Source: UBA11090 sp035560555 (GTDB taxonomy: Bacteria > Spirochaetota > Spirochaetia > Treponematales > Rectinemataceae). From it: a stretch of DNA of 64,000 bases. Of the stretch, positions 26,418 through 32,385 are shown piece by piece. The stretch is from NCBI GenBank assembly GCA_035560555.1, contig DATMZF010000058.1:23252-87251 (forward strand), written 5' to 3'. The notes beneath the pieces are model-generated. The model was not told the DNA's origin. It searched no databases and worked only from the letters and a program-made list of their open reading frames with translations. The first letter of the stretch is position 1. The number at the start of each line of letters is the position of its first letter. A program made the position numbers and the translations under genes.

Positions 26418-26439
26418 ACCGGCCGCGAATCCGGCCGGT
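26418..26439. other. Hairpin between csbD and the ytxH-like gene
   Basis: ACCGGCCG / CGGCCGGT stem of 8 bp, 6-nt loop, no T-run on the minus strand. It could set the ratio of csbD to downstream mRNA, but nothing here proves it. Confidence 0.45.
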
Positions 26440-26478
26440 AAACCTCGATGCGGACGAAGGATGACCGCGGTCGCAGGG

Positions 26479-26655
26479 TCAGATGATCTTTTTGATCTCC
26501 GCTTTTACGTCGCCGAATTCAGCCTGAATCGCGCCTTTGATCCTTTTTGCTTTTCCCTTCTTCTCCAATTTCTTATCGCCGACGGCTATTCCGATCGCTT
26601 CCTTGACCTTGCCCTTCACTTCGTCGATGCGTCCATTGACCTGATCTTTGTTCAT
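26479..26655 (-). CDS. csbD: CsbD-family stress protein
   Basis: A 58-aa soluble, highly charged protein. It opens MNKDQVNGRIDEVKGKVKEA and has a second similar block GKAKRIKGAIQAEFGDVK, the two-helix pattern of the CsbD/YjbJ family. GAGGAG lies 6 nt before ATG 26655. It is the first gene of a minus-strand stress operon, with a predicted 66-nt leader from Crp-type site D. CsbD-like proteins are abundant under stress in many bacteria, but their activity is unknown. Confidence 0.88.
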   Translation of the reverse strand: MNKDQVNGRIDEVKGKVKEAIGIAVGDKKLEKKGKAKRIKGAIQAEFGDVKAEIKKII

Positions 26656-26727
26656 CGTGATCTCCTCGCATGAAAACGTCTGAGAATGGTCACATTCTTC
26701 TTCGTTCTCATTCTATCGCTTGCTCTC

Positions 26728-26770
26728 AAGATACTTTGCGGACGAGGCGGGGTCTGTGCGGCAGCACACA
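26728..26770 (-). promoter_or_regulatory. Crp/Fnr-type class II promoter, site D (minus strand)
   Basis: On the minus strand TGTGTG-CTGC-CGCACA (26770-26755) is followed by GAC. TATCTT (26733-26728) begins exactly 29.5 bp from the dyad centre. It drives the csbD to katA operon. Confidence 0.65.
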
Positions 26771-26801
26771 TAGACCGTCCGGCAATTTTCGCCCTGTCCT
26801 A

Positions 26802-26844
26802 TGTGCGCTGGCGCACAGACCGATTCGAGCCAGGCGCTTATGCT
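26802..26844 (+). promoter_or_regulatory. Crp/Fnr-type class II promoter, site E
   Basis: TGTGCG-CTGG-CGCACA (26802-26817) followed by GAC, with TATGCT (26839-26844) beginning 29.5 bp from the dyad centre. It drives DUF3494 paralogue 4 with a predicted leader of 53 nt. Its centre is 47 bp from site D. Confidence 0.65.
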
Positions 26845-26903
26845 TCGGACATGTGGAGGATCGCGTATCCAAAATTCGGAATTCCAGAGAAGGAGATAGT
26901 CAT

Positions 26904-27983
26904 ATGAAAAAAATAATTCTATTGGCGCTATTATCTATCGTCATGATCGTGGCGGGCTGCAAAAGCCCCGTTGTCGGCAGCGATGTCACCGCCCCGACGG
27001 TAAGTTCCACCTCTCCGGCCGCCGCGGCCACCTCCGTCGGCAGGAATGTTGGCGTGACGGCGACCTTCGGCGAGGAGATGGATGCCGCGACGATCGGCGA
27101 CGCGACCTTCACCCTTCATCAGGGGGTGAATCAGGTTGCCGGAGCCGTAACCTACGCGAACATGATCGCGACCTTCGATCCCGCCGCCAATCTGTCGGCT
27201 AATGTCCTGTATACCGCCACGATCACGACAGGCGCCAAGGATGTATCGGGCAACGCGCTTGCGGAAATCCATGAGTGGACATTCACCACGGGAGGCACTT
27301 CTGCCGCGGGTCCGGCGGCCGTGAACCTGCGAACGGCCGGCGATTTCGCGATCCTGACAAAGGCCGGCATCGATACGATTCCAACCTCGGCGGTGACGGG
27401 CGATATAGGTGTCAGTCCTATAGATTCGACGGCCATCACGGGATTCTCGCTGGCGATGGACGGCTCGAATACCTTCGCGACATCCAGCCAAGTCGTCGGG
27501 AAAGCGTACGCGGCCAATTATGTTCCTCCCACTCCCACCAAAATGACCACCGCCGTCAGCGACATGGAAACCGCCTACACCGACGCGGCCGGCAGGGCCA
27601 CGCCCGATTTCATAGAGCTGGCCAGCGGAGAAATCGGCGGGCTCACGCTCGTGCCGGGACTCTACAAATGGGGTACCGACGTGCTGATATCCAACGATGT
27701 CACACTCGATGGCGGTCCGAGCGATATCTGGATATTCCAGATATCCGGCGGAATCACGCAAGCCTCCGGCAAGCGCGTGAACCTGACGGGTGGCGCCTTG
27801 CCCCAGAACATTTTCTGGCAGACTTTCGGTCCTGTCGCCCTAAACACCACCGCCCATTTCGAAGGAGTCGTGATGTCGTATACGGAGATTACCCTGGCCA
27901 CGGGCGCGTCCGTGAATGGCAGGCTCCTGTCGCAGACCGCTGTCACGATAGATGCCAGCACCGTCACTCAGCCTTCCCTGTAG
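26904..27983 (+). CDS. Lipoprotein with Ig-like and DUF3494 domains, paralogue 4
   Basis: A 359-aa lipoprotein built like paralogues 1 and 2: lipobox IVAGC, one SbsA-type Ig domain (VTATFGEEMDAAT to WTFTT) and DUF3494 (from NLRTAGDFAILTKAG). AAGGAG lies 8 nt before ATG 26904. It is separated from the other three copies by the stress operon but has the same promoter type (site E), divergent from csbD. The first strand motif reads GEEM where the others read SEAM or SEDM. A long GC-rich hairpin follows the stop. Confidence 0.88.
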   Translation: MKKIILLALLSIVMIVAGCKSPVVGSDVTAPTVSSTSPAAAATSVGRNVGVTATFGEEMDAATIGDATFTLHQGVNQVAGAVTYANMIATFDPAANLSANVLYTATITTGAKDVSGNALAEIHEWTFTTGGTSAAGPAAVNLRTAGDFAILTKAGIDTIPTSAVTGDIGVSPIDSTAITGFSLAMDGSNTFATSSQVVGKAYAANYVPPTPTKMTTAVSDMETAYTDAAGRATPDFIELASGEIGGLTLVPGLYKWGTDVLISNDVTLDGGPSDIWIFQISGGITQASGKRVNLTGGALPQNIFWQTFGPVALNTTAHFEGVVMSYTEITLATGASVNGRLLSQTAVTIDASTVTQPSL

Positions 27984-27989
27984 ATCGCG

Positions 27990-28021
27990 ATGAAGGCCCG
28001 CCCGAACGGGCGGGCCTTCAT
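27990..28021. terminator. Strong hairpin after DUF3494 paralogue 4
   Basis: A 14-bp perfect stem (ATGAAGGCCCGCCC / GGGCGGGCCTTCAT, loop GAAC) begins 6 nt after the stop codon. There is no T-run, so it may reduce rather than block read-through to the two small genes that follow. Confidence 0.7.
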
Positions 28022-28058
28022 GCGCCGCAAGACTATGAAACCGAAAAGGAGACGAACC

Positions 28059-28253
28059 GTGAATAGGCTAAACGCGAAATGCACTTTGTTTGAACCGGCT
28101 GGCCGTTTCAGGTACAAATCGGGGTATCTCGGCGACGCGGATATGCTTTTCGAGGAAAAAAAAGTTGAAGCGATGCTGGACAGGGTCGAGAAGCGGATCG
28201 GGAAGGCGAAAGAGAACGTTGTCGGATTCGTCGGTTCGATGATAATCAGATGA
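28059..28253 (+). CDS. Hypothetical small basic protein
   Basis: A 64-aa product with no family I recognise. GTG 28059 follows AGGAG at 7 nt; an in-frame ATG at 27990 lies inside the hairpin and is unlikely. The sequence is basic with one Cys and ends in a helical stretch (VEAMLDRVEKRIGKAKENVVGFVGS). Its stop overlaps the start of the LPD29-domain gene as ATGA, so the two are translationally coupled. Confidence 0.6.
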   Translation: MNRLNAKCTLFEPAGRFRYKSGYLGDADMLFEEKKVEAMLDRVEKRIGKAKENVVGFVGSMIIR

Positions 28254-28705
28254 TCAATGTCATCGAGTTAAAAAGTCGCATAACTTTTCATAAATACACG
28301 AAAGCGGCGAAAGCCATCAGAACCGAACTCGCCGAAAAATTTCCCGGCGTCTCCTTTTCGATCAAATCGAAATCGTTCGCGAGCGGAGACAATGTGACGA
28401 TAGATTGGACGGGCGGTCCGACGAGCGATGCCGTAGAATCAATAGTGCTTAAATACCGGTATGGAACCTTCGACGCGTCGAAAAATCTTTATTTATACGA
28501 CAGTCGCGACGACGCTTTTCCTCAGGCGCAGTATGTGATGGTTTCCCACCATCACAGCGATTCGTCGCAAAAAAAGGCCAAGGAGGAAATCGCCGATGGT
28601 TTCGATGTGGACATGAATGACAGCCAGGCTGTGTTCGCCGCCTTCGGCAACTGGCCGCAGCCCTTGATCCGCGCGAAGCTCGAGCATCGTAGCCCGTTCA
28701 ATTAG
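28250..28705 (+). CDS. Stand-alone LPD29-like domain protein
   Basis: The 151-aa product reads as a single LPD29-type domain: KAAKAIRTELAEKFPGVSFSIKSK, then NVTIDWTGGPTSDAVESIV and KYRYGTFD. LPD29 is known as an associated domain in large polyvalent proteins of phages and conjugative elements, and also occurs alone. A histidine pair (VSHHHSDS) follows. The start overlaps the preceding small gene by 4 nt. No phage or conjugation genes adjoin, so it may be domesticated cargo. Function unknown. Confidence 0.65.
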   Translation: MINVIELKSRITFHKYTKAAKAIRTELAEKFPGVSFSIKSKSFASGDNVTIDWTGGPTSDAVESIVLKYRYGTFDASKNLYLYDSRDDAFPQAQYVMVSHHHSDSSQKKAKEEIADGFDVDMNDSQAVFAAFGNWPQPLIRAKLEHRSPFN

Positions 28706-28831
28706 GTCGAAGGTAATACATAGAATCCAGACTTTGTTTTTGCGGCTCCCCTCAGTATTTTAGGCATACTTCACGCGCGCGGCGTATGTTCTATTCGAAG
28801 AATGAATCCAAAACCCGAGAAGGAGTTTTTG

Positions 28832-29632
28832 ATGGAACTAGGTCTCAAGAATAAAATACTCTTCGCCTCGGCTTCGACCGATGGCCTGGGGTTGGGCATA
28901 GCGGAGAGCGCGCTCGCCGAGGGCGCTCTCGTGTTTTTGGGCGGCAGATCGCAAGAGAGGCTCGACGCGGCGCTGAAACGCCTGGCCGCGGTGGCGGCGG
29001 CGTCGGGCGGGCGGTCCGCTGGCGCCGTCCTGGACATGTCTTCGGCCGGCTCGATCGAAGCCTGGGTCGCGGCGGGGAAGGCCGCGATGGGGGAGCCGGA
29101 CGCGCTGCTGGTGAACGCAGGCGGACCGCCCCCCGGAGACTTCGAAACGCTGGTGGGCGACGAGCCCTGGCAGGCGGCCTTCAACCTCACCCTCATGTCT
29201 TCCGTGCGGCTCATCCGCGCCGTCCTGCCCTCCCTCAAGGCGAAGGGCGGTTCGATTCTCACGATAACGTCGAGCTCGGTGAAGGAGCCCTGGCCGGGGC
29301 TGATTCTCTCCGGCGTCATGCGCTCGGGGGTGGCCAGCCTCGTTAAATCGCTGTCGATCGAGCTCGCGCCTTACGGCATCCGCGTCAACAACATAGCGCC
29401 GGGCAACATCATGACGGGACGCCTCGAAAGGCTCATCGCCGTCGAAGCCAAGGGCGCCGGAATCTCCAACGACGAGCGGCGGGCCCAAAGGCAGGCCAAT
29501 ATACCCATGGGACGCATCGGGGAAGTGGAAGAGTTCGGCAGGGCGGGGGCCTTCCTCCTGTCGCCGGCGGCTTCCTATCTGAACGGTCAGACCCTCCTCG
29601 TGGATGGGGGCGCTTCCAAATTCCTGTATTGA
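28832..29632 (+). CDS. Short-chain dehydrogenase/reductase family protein lacking the usual Tyr-Lys pair
   Basis: Rossmann-fold protein of 266 aa with nucleotide-binding block ASTDGLGLG, NAGGP at the NAG position, and the catalytic-region serines TITSSSVKEPW. By alignment with the Tyr-x-x-x-Lys motif, the Tyr position is Ser and the Lys position is Arg (LILSGVMRSGVASLVKSL). This fits an SDR subgroup of FabG-like proteins without the canonical tyrosine. The C-terminal block GQTLLVDGG is normal. AAGGAG lies 6 nt before ATG 28832. The gene stands alone and is convergent with the AraC-type regulator. Its activity is uncertain. Confidence 0.85.
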   Translation: MELGLKNKILFASASTDGLGLGIAESALAEGALVFLGGRSQERLDAALKRLAAVAAASGGRSAGAVLDMSSAGSIEAWVAAGKAAMGEPDALLVNAGGPPPGDFETLVGDEPWQAAFNLTLMSSVRLIRAVLPSLKAKGGSILTITSSSVKEPWPGLILSGVMRSGVASLVKSLSIELAPYGIRVNNIAPGNIMTGRLERLIAVEAKGAGISNDERRAQRQANIPMGRIGEVEEFGRAGAFLLSPAASYLNGQTLLVDGGASKFLY

Positions 29633-29640
29633 GACGATAA

Positions 29641-29671
29641 GCGGCCGAGGCGCGCCTCGCGTCCCGGCCGC
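29641..29671. terminator. GC-rich hairpin between convergent genes
   Basis: Arms GCGGCCG (29641-29647) and CGGCCGC (29665-29671) enclose a second palindrome AGGCGCGCCT. It sits between the stops of the SDR and AraC genes. No long T-run. Confidence 0.5.
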
Positions 29672-29681
29672 CTGTCCGCCT

Positions 29682-30608
29682 TTATTTGATTTTCGAGTTT
29701 CCCGACGGGCGGACGGGGCGGGCTTCAATGTACCCGCGCCAGCCCTGCGGCGCCAGCTGGAAACGCGGCGCCGAATCGGGCGCCCAGGCGAAACCGTAGA
29801 GGGCGGGATCGAAAGTGTCTATTTTCTTCATCACCGCGACGACGGCTTCCTCGAAATCCTCGTCGTCGTAGGGCTCTCCCTGGAAAATCATCATCATCGC
29901 CGGCCCGAAATCGGCGAGTTCGTATCCTTCCGGAACGGATCCGCACCAATCCAGGGGCAGCTCGACGCCCTGCACGTACTCCGAGGTGCCGGCCGGGCGG
30001 AGTTTCGCGGGCAGCCAGAGACCGACCGGTTCATAGAGCGCTTCCTTGACGCTTGAAAGGACGCCCCACACGTCGCAGCCCACTTCCTCGCAGTAGGCGA
30101 AATACTCGCTCGCCGTCTTGGCCCTTTTGAGGAGGACCTTGCGGGCCGGCCTCTCTATCACCTGTACGAAAATCGTCTTGCTCGTGCCTTCTTTCATGTC
30201 GTTTTCTCCTTTTTCATGCTTTTGGCGCAATGGAAGAGGATAGGGAAGAAACAGTCTCACGGGGCGGGGCTGTCTGCGATACTTAGCCGGGGTTACGCCG
30301 AACTCTTTAGAAAAAGAACGCGTGAATCCCTCGTGCGAGTCGAACATGAAGTCCAAGGCCACGTCGAGAACCCTCGAGGGCTTGTCCCGCAATACCAGAG
30401 CCGCCTGTGAAAGCCTCAATCTGCGGATGTATTCGAAGGGCGGCTGACCGGTCAGCTCCCTGAACATCCGCTGGGCGTGCCACGCGGAATATCCCGCGGC
30501 GCGCGCCAGATCATTGGCCGAGATTTTGTCGCGCACGTTCGCGAGAATATAATCCTGCATTTGGCGTACTGCGCGGACCATGTCCTCTCGCGTGTGTTCC
30601 CGTTCCAT
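29682..30608 (-). CDS. AraC-family regulator with C-terminal GyrI-like domain
   Basis: Transcriptional regulator of the Rob type. The 308-aa product has two helix-turn-helix motifs at the N-terminus (about 10-110: ISANDLARAAGYSAWHAQRMFRELTG, then VLDVALDFMFDSHEGFTRSFSKEFGVTP). A linker leads to a GyrI-like small-molecule-binding domain (about 145-300, FVQVIERPARKVLLKRAKT). AAGGAGG precedes ATG 30608. Such proteins respond to hydrophobic or cationic compounds in other bacteria; the inducer here is unknown. The genes it controls are not evident. Confidence 0.9.
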   Translation of the reverse strand: MEREHTREDMVRAVRQMQDYILANVRDKISANDLARAAGYSAWHAQRMFRELTGQPPFEYIRRLRLSQAALVLRDKPSRVLDVALDFMFDSHEGFTRSFSKEFGVTPAKYRRQPRPVRLFLPYPLPLRQKHEKGENDMKEGTSKTIFVQVIERPARKVLLKRAKTASEYFAYCEEVGCDVWGVLSSVKEALYEPVGLWLPAKLRPAGTSEYVQGVELPLDWCGSVPEGYELADFGPAMMMIFQGEPYDDEDFEEAVVAVMKKIDTFDPALYGFAWAPDSAPRFQLAPQGWRGYIEARPVRPSGNSKIK

Positions 30609-30706
30609 AATCTCCTCCTTAGCACCATGTGGCGGATTATCGCAGGCCGCGGTCATTTGTTCTTGATCTGTTCTGCGAAATTGCGGATTCTCGCCCAGGC
30701 TGTTTT

Positions 30707-31519
30707 TCATCTTCTCCAGGTCGAAGGATCCCTGCGGAAGAAGAGCTTCAGCTGCTCGTAGACGGCCGGATATTCGCGTAGGAGGATGGAGGGGTTCTCC
30801 CAGAAATATTCGCAGACCACGGCGAAAAATTCGTCGGGGCTCTCGGCGGCGTAGGGGTCGATGCGCGTGCGCCGCTTCGAGGTCCCCCTGTGCCGCGAAC
30901 GGCCGCCGCCCGCCTGTGAGTTCAGCTTCGCATTCAGATCCTCCCAGGCTTCGGTGAAGACCGTCCCCCATCGGGATCCGTCCATGTTGGCGTGGAGAGG
31001 CGGGCGGCCGTCGAAGGCGCCGTCAAGGCTGTCGAGGCGGTGCGCCATTTCGTGGATGACGACATTGTAGCCGTCGCCCCAGCCAGATGCGTCTATATCG
31101 GGGATGGAGAGGGCGACCGGCCCGAGGCTGAAGGCTTCGCCCGCCACTTCTTCCTCGTATTCGTTGACGATGCCCCATTCGTCGGTCCAACGCTGCTTGA
31201 TGGTGTATGCGTCGGGGGTCACGAAGATGGTGCTGAAGCCTCGGTACCAGGACATGTCCAGGCCCAGGAGGGGGAGGCAGGCCTGGGTAGCCACGGAGAT
31301 TTTAAGCCGATCATCTATCTCCGCCCCCCCCACGGGATCGAAGCGTTTCGCGGCGAGGAATTCGCGGGAAAGCTCCCGCAGCCGGGATTCGTCCTCCTCT
31401 CCCATGCCTCGGAAAATTCTGCGCTCGTCGATCGCCCATTTCCAGAGCTCGTCGGCGATGAGATTTCGCGCGGCGAGGCGGCGGCCTTTCGCATTCCGCA
31501 AGCGATCGAATATTCCCAT
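30707..31519 (-). CDS. MtfA-like zinc metallopeptidase (M90 family)
   Basis: The 270-aa product resembles MtfA, a zinc aminopeptidase. It has the HExxH motif in VVIHEMAHRLD, the QACLPLLGL block upstream, and SPDEFFAVVCEYFWENP with the third ligand Glu. A basic stretch (GRSRHRGTSKRR) near residue 215 is an insertion. There is no SD; TACACT lies 6 nt before ATG 31519, suggesting a leaderless mRNA. An 8-G tract (31324-31331 on the complement) lies in the coding sequence. In enterobacteria MtfA titrates the Mlc repressor; no Mlc gene is seen here. Confidence 0.88.
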   Translation of the reverse strand: MGIFDRLRNAKGRRLAARNLIADELWKWAIDERRIFRGMGEEDESRLRELSREFLAAKRFDPVGGAEIDDRLKISVATQACLPLLGLDMSWYRGFSTIFVTPDAYTIKQRWTDEWGIVNEYEEEVAGEAFSLGPVALSIPDIDASGWGDGYNVVIHEMAHRLDSLDGAFDGRPPLHANMDGSRWGTVFTEAWEDLNAKLNSQAGGGRSRHRGTSKRRTRIDPYAAESPDEFFAVVCEYFWENPSILLREYPAVYEQLKLFFRRDPSTWRR

Positions 31520-31633
31520 GCCAGCAGTGTAGCCCGGAGAAGCGGCTTCATAAAGCCTTTGAGGGAGGGGCGAGGCTCGGGCGGAATGGACCGGCGAGCG
31601 ATTTCTTTCCTCCGGCCTTCCTGCGGTCAGCCC

Positions 31634-31660
31634 TTGACAATCGGGGGGCTTTCGCATAAT
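31634..31660 (+). promoter_or_regulatory. Predicted promoter of the tRNA/SRP RNA cluster
   Basis: TTGACA (31634-31639) with CATAAT (31655-31660) at a short 15-bp spacing, or TAATGT at 17 bp. The first tRNA begins at 31694. Confidence 0.45.
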
Positions 31661-31693
31661 GTCGGTACTCGCCGATTCATTTTTTCTGTCTGT

Positions 31694-31778
31694 GGAGCGG
31701 TGTCCGAGGGGTTTAAGGAGGCGGTCTTGAAAACCGTTGAACCGCGAGGTTCCGGGGGTTCGAATCCCCCCTGCTCCG
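31694..31778 (+). tRNA. tRNA-Ser(UGA)
   Basis: Acceptor GGAGCGG pairs with CTGCTCC, the anticodon loop TCTTGAAAA carries TGA, and a long variable arm and a TTCGAAT T-loop are present. The CCA end is not encoded. Confidence 0.95.
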
Positions 31779-31797
31779 GATACTGCGTTATTTTTTT

Positions 31798-31885
31798 GGA
31801 GAGGTGCGAGAGCGGCCGAATCGGGCTCCCTGCTAAGGAGTTGTACCTCTAAAGGGTACCGAGGGTTCGAATCCCTCCCTCTCCG
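31798..31885 (+). tRNA. tRNA-Ser(GCU)
   Basis: Acceptor GGAGAGG / CCTCTCC, anticodon GCT in CCTGCTAAG, long variable arm. It reads AGC and AGU serine codons. CCA is not encoded. Confidence 0.95.
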
Positions 31886-31893
31886 TTTCGAGC

Positions 31894-31967
31894 GAGGCTA
31901 TAGCTCAGCTGGATAGAGCTTCAGATTGCGGATCTGAAGGTCGGAGGTTCGAATCCTCTTAGCCTCA
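31894..31967 (+). tRNA. tRNA-Arg(GCG)
   Basis: Acceptor GAGGCTA / TAGCCTC with discriminator A, D-loop AGCTGGATA as in arginine tRNAs, anticodon stem TCAGA / TCTGA and loop TTGCGGA, giving anticodon GCG for CGC/CGU codons. Most bacteria use an A34 (inosine) tRNA for this box. CCA is not encoded. Confidence 0.92.
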
Positions 31968-31977
31968 TTTTTCGTTT

Positions 31978-32064
31978 GGAGAGATGCGAGAGCGGCTGAA
32001 TCGGGCGGTCTCGAAAACCGTTAAACCTTCATTGGTTTCGAGGGTTCGAATCCCTCTCTCTCCG
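31978..32064 (+). tRNA. tRNA-Ser(CGA)
   Basis: Acceptor GGAGAGA / TCTCTCC, anticodon CGA in GGTCTCGAAAACC, long variable arm. It reads UCG. CCA is not encoded. Confidence 0.95.
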
Positions 32065-32133
32065 CAAGCCGCGCTTTTTCGTCGCTCCTGAGTCGAATGG
32101 GCGGGCGTTTTGTTTTTTCTGGTTTTTCGTTTT

Positions 32134-32220
32134 GGAGAGATGACCGAGCGGCCGAAGGTGCGCGATTGGAAGTCGCGTTTATCCGTAAGGGTAACTAGGG
32201 TTCGAATCCCTATCTCTCCG
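32134..32220 (+). tRNA. tRNA-Ser(GGA)
   Basis: Acceptor GGAGAGA / TCTCTCC, anticodon GGA in CGATTGGAAGTCG, variable arm with ATCCGTAAGGGT. It reads UCC and UCU. It ends 10 nt before the SRP RNA. Confidence 0.95.
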
Positions 32221-32230
32221 TAGCATTTAG

Positions 32231-32342
32231 AGCGCAAGAAGCCAGGCACTGTGCTCGTAACCACTGCGGAACCCGCCAGGTCCGGAAGGAAGCAACGGTA
32301 CGTGGAAGGTGCGGTGCCGCAGAGCGCCTGGCTTCTTGCGCT
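32231..32342 (+). ncRNA. ffs: Signal recognition particle RNA, small bacterial type
   Basis: A 17-bp closing stem (AGCGCAAGAAGCCAGGC with its perfect complement ending at 32342) encloses the conserved SRP apical domain. That domain contains CCAGGTCCGGAAGGAAGCA with the GGAA tetraloop and the asymmetric A-rich loop. About 112 nt, so 4.5S-like. It works with Ffh in membrane-protein targeting. Its position between tRNA-Ser and dnaX is also found in distant bacteria. Confidence 0.95.
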
Positions 32343-32350
32343 TCAAGTGC

Positions 32351-32379
32351 TTTACCCTTCCACGCCTCCATGCTATTTT
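32351..32379 (+). promoter_or_regulatory. Predicted leaderless promoter of dnaX
   Basis: TTTACC (32351-32356), a 17-bp spacer and TATTTT (32374-32379), with exactly 6 nt to the ATG at 32386. There is no SD sequence before the ATG. Confidence 0.45.
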
Positions 32380-32385
32380 GATGCC

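Noticed and set aside
17582..28705. Genomic island brought in by phage or conjugation
   Set aside because: No integrase, tRNA attachment site, transposase or flanking repeat was found, and base composition looks like the neighbours. Only the LPD29-like protein hints at mobile origin.
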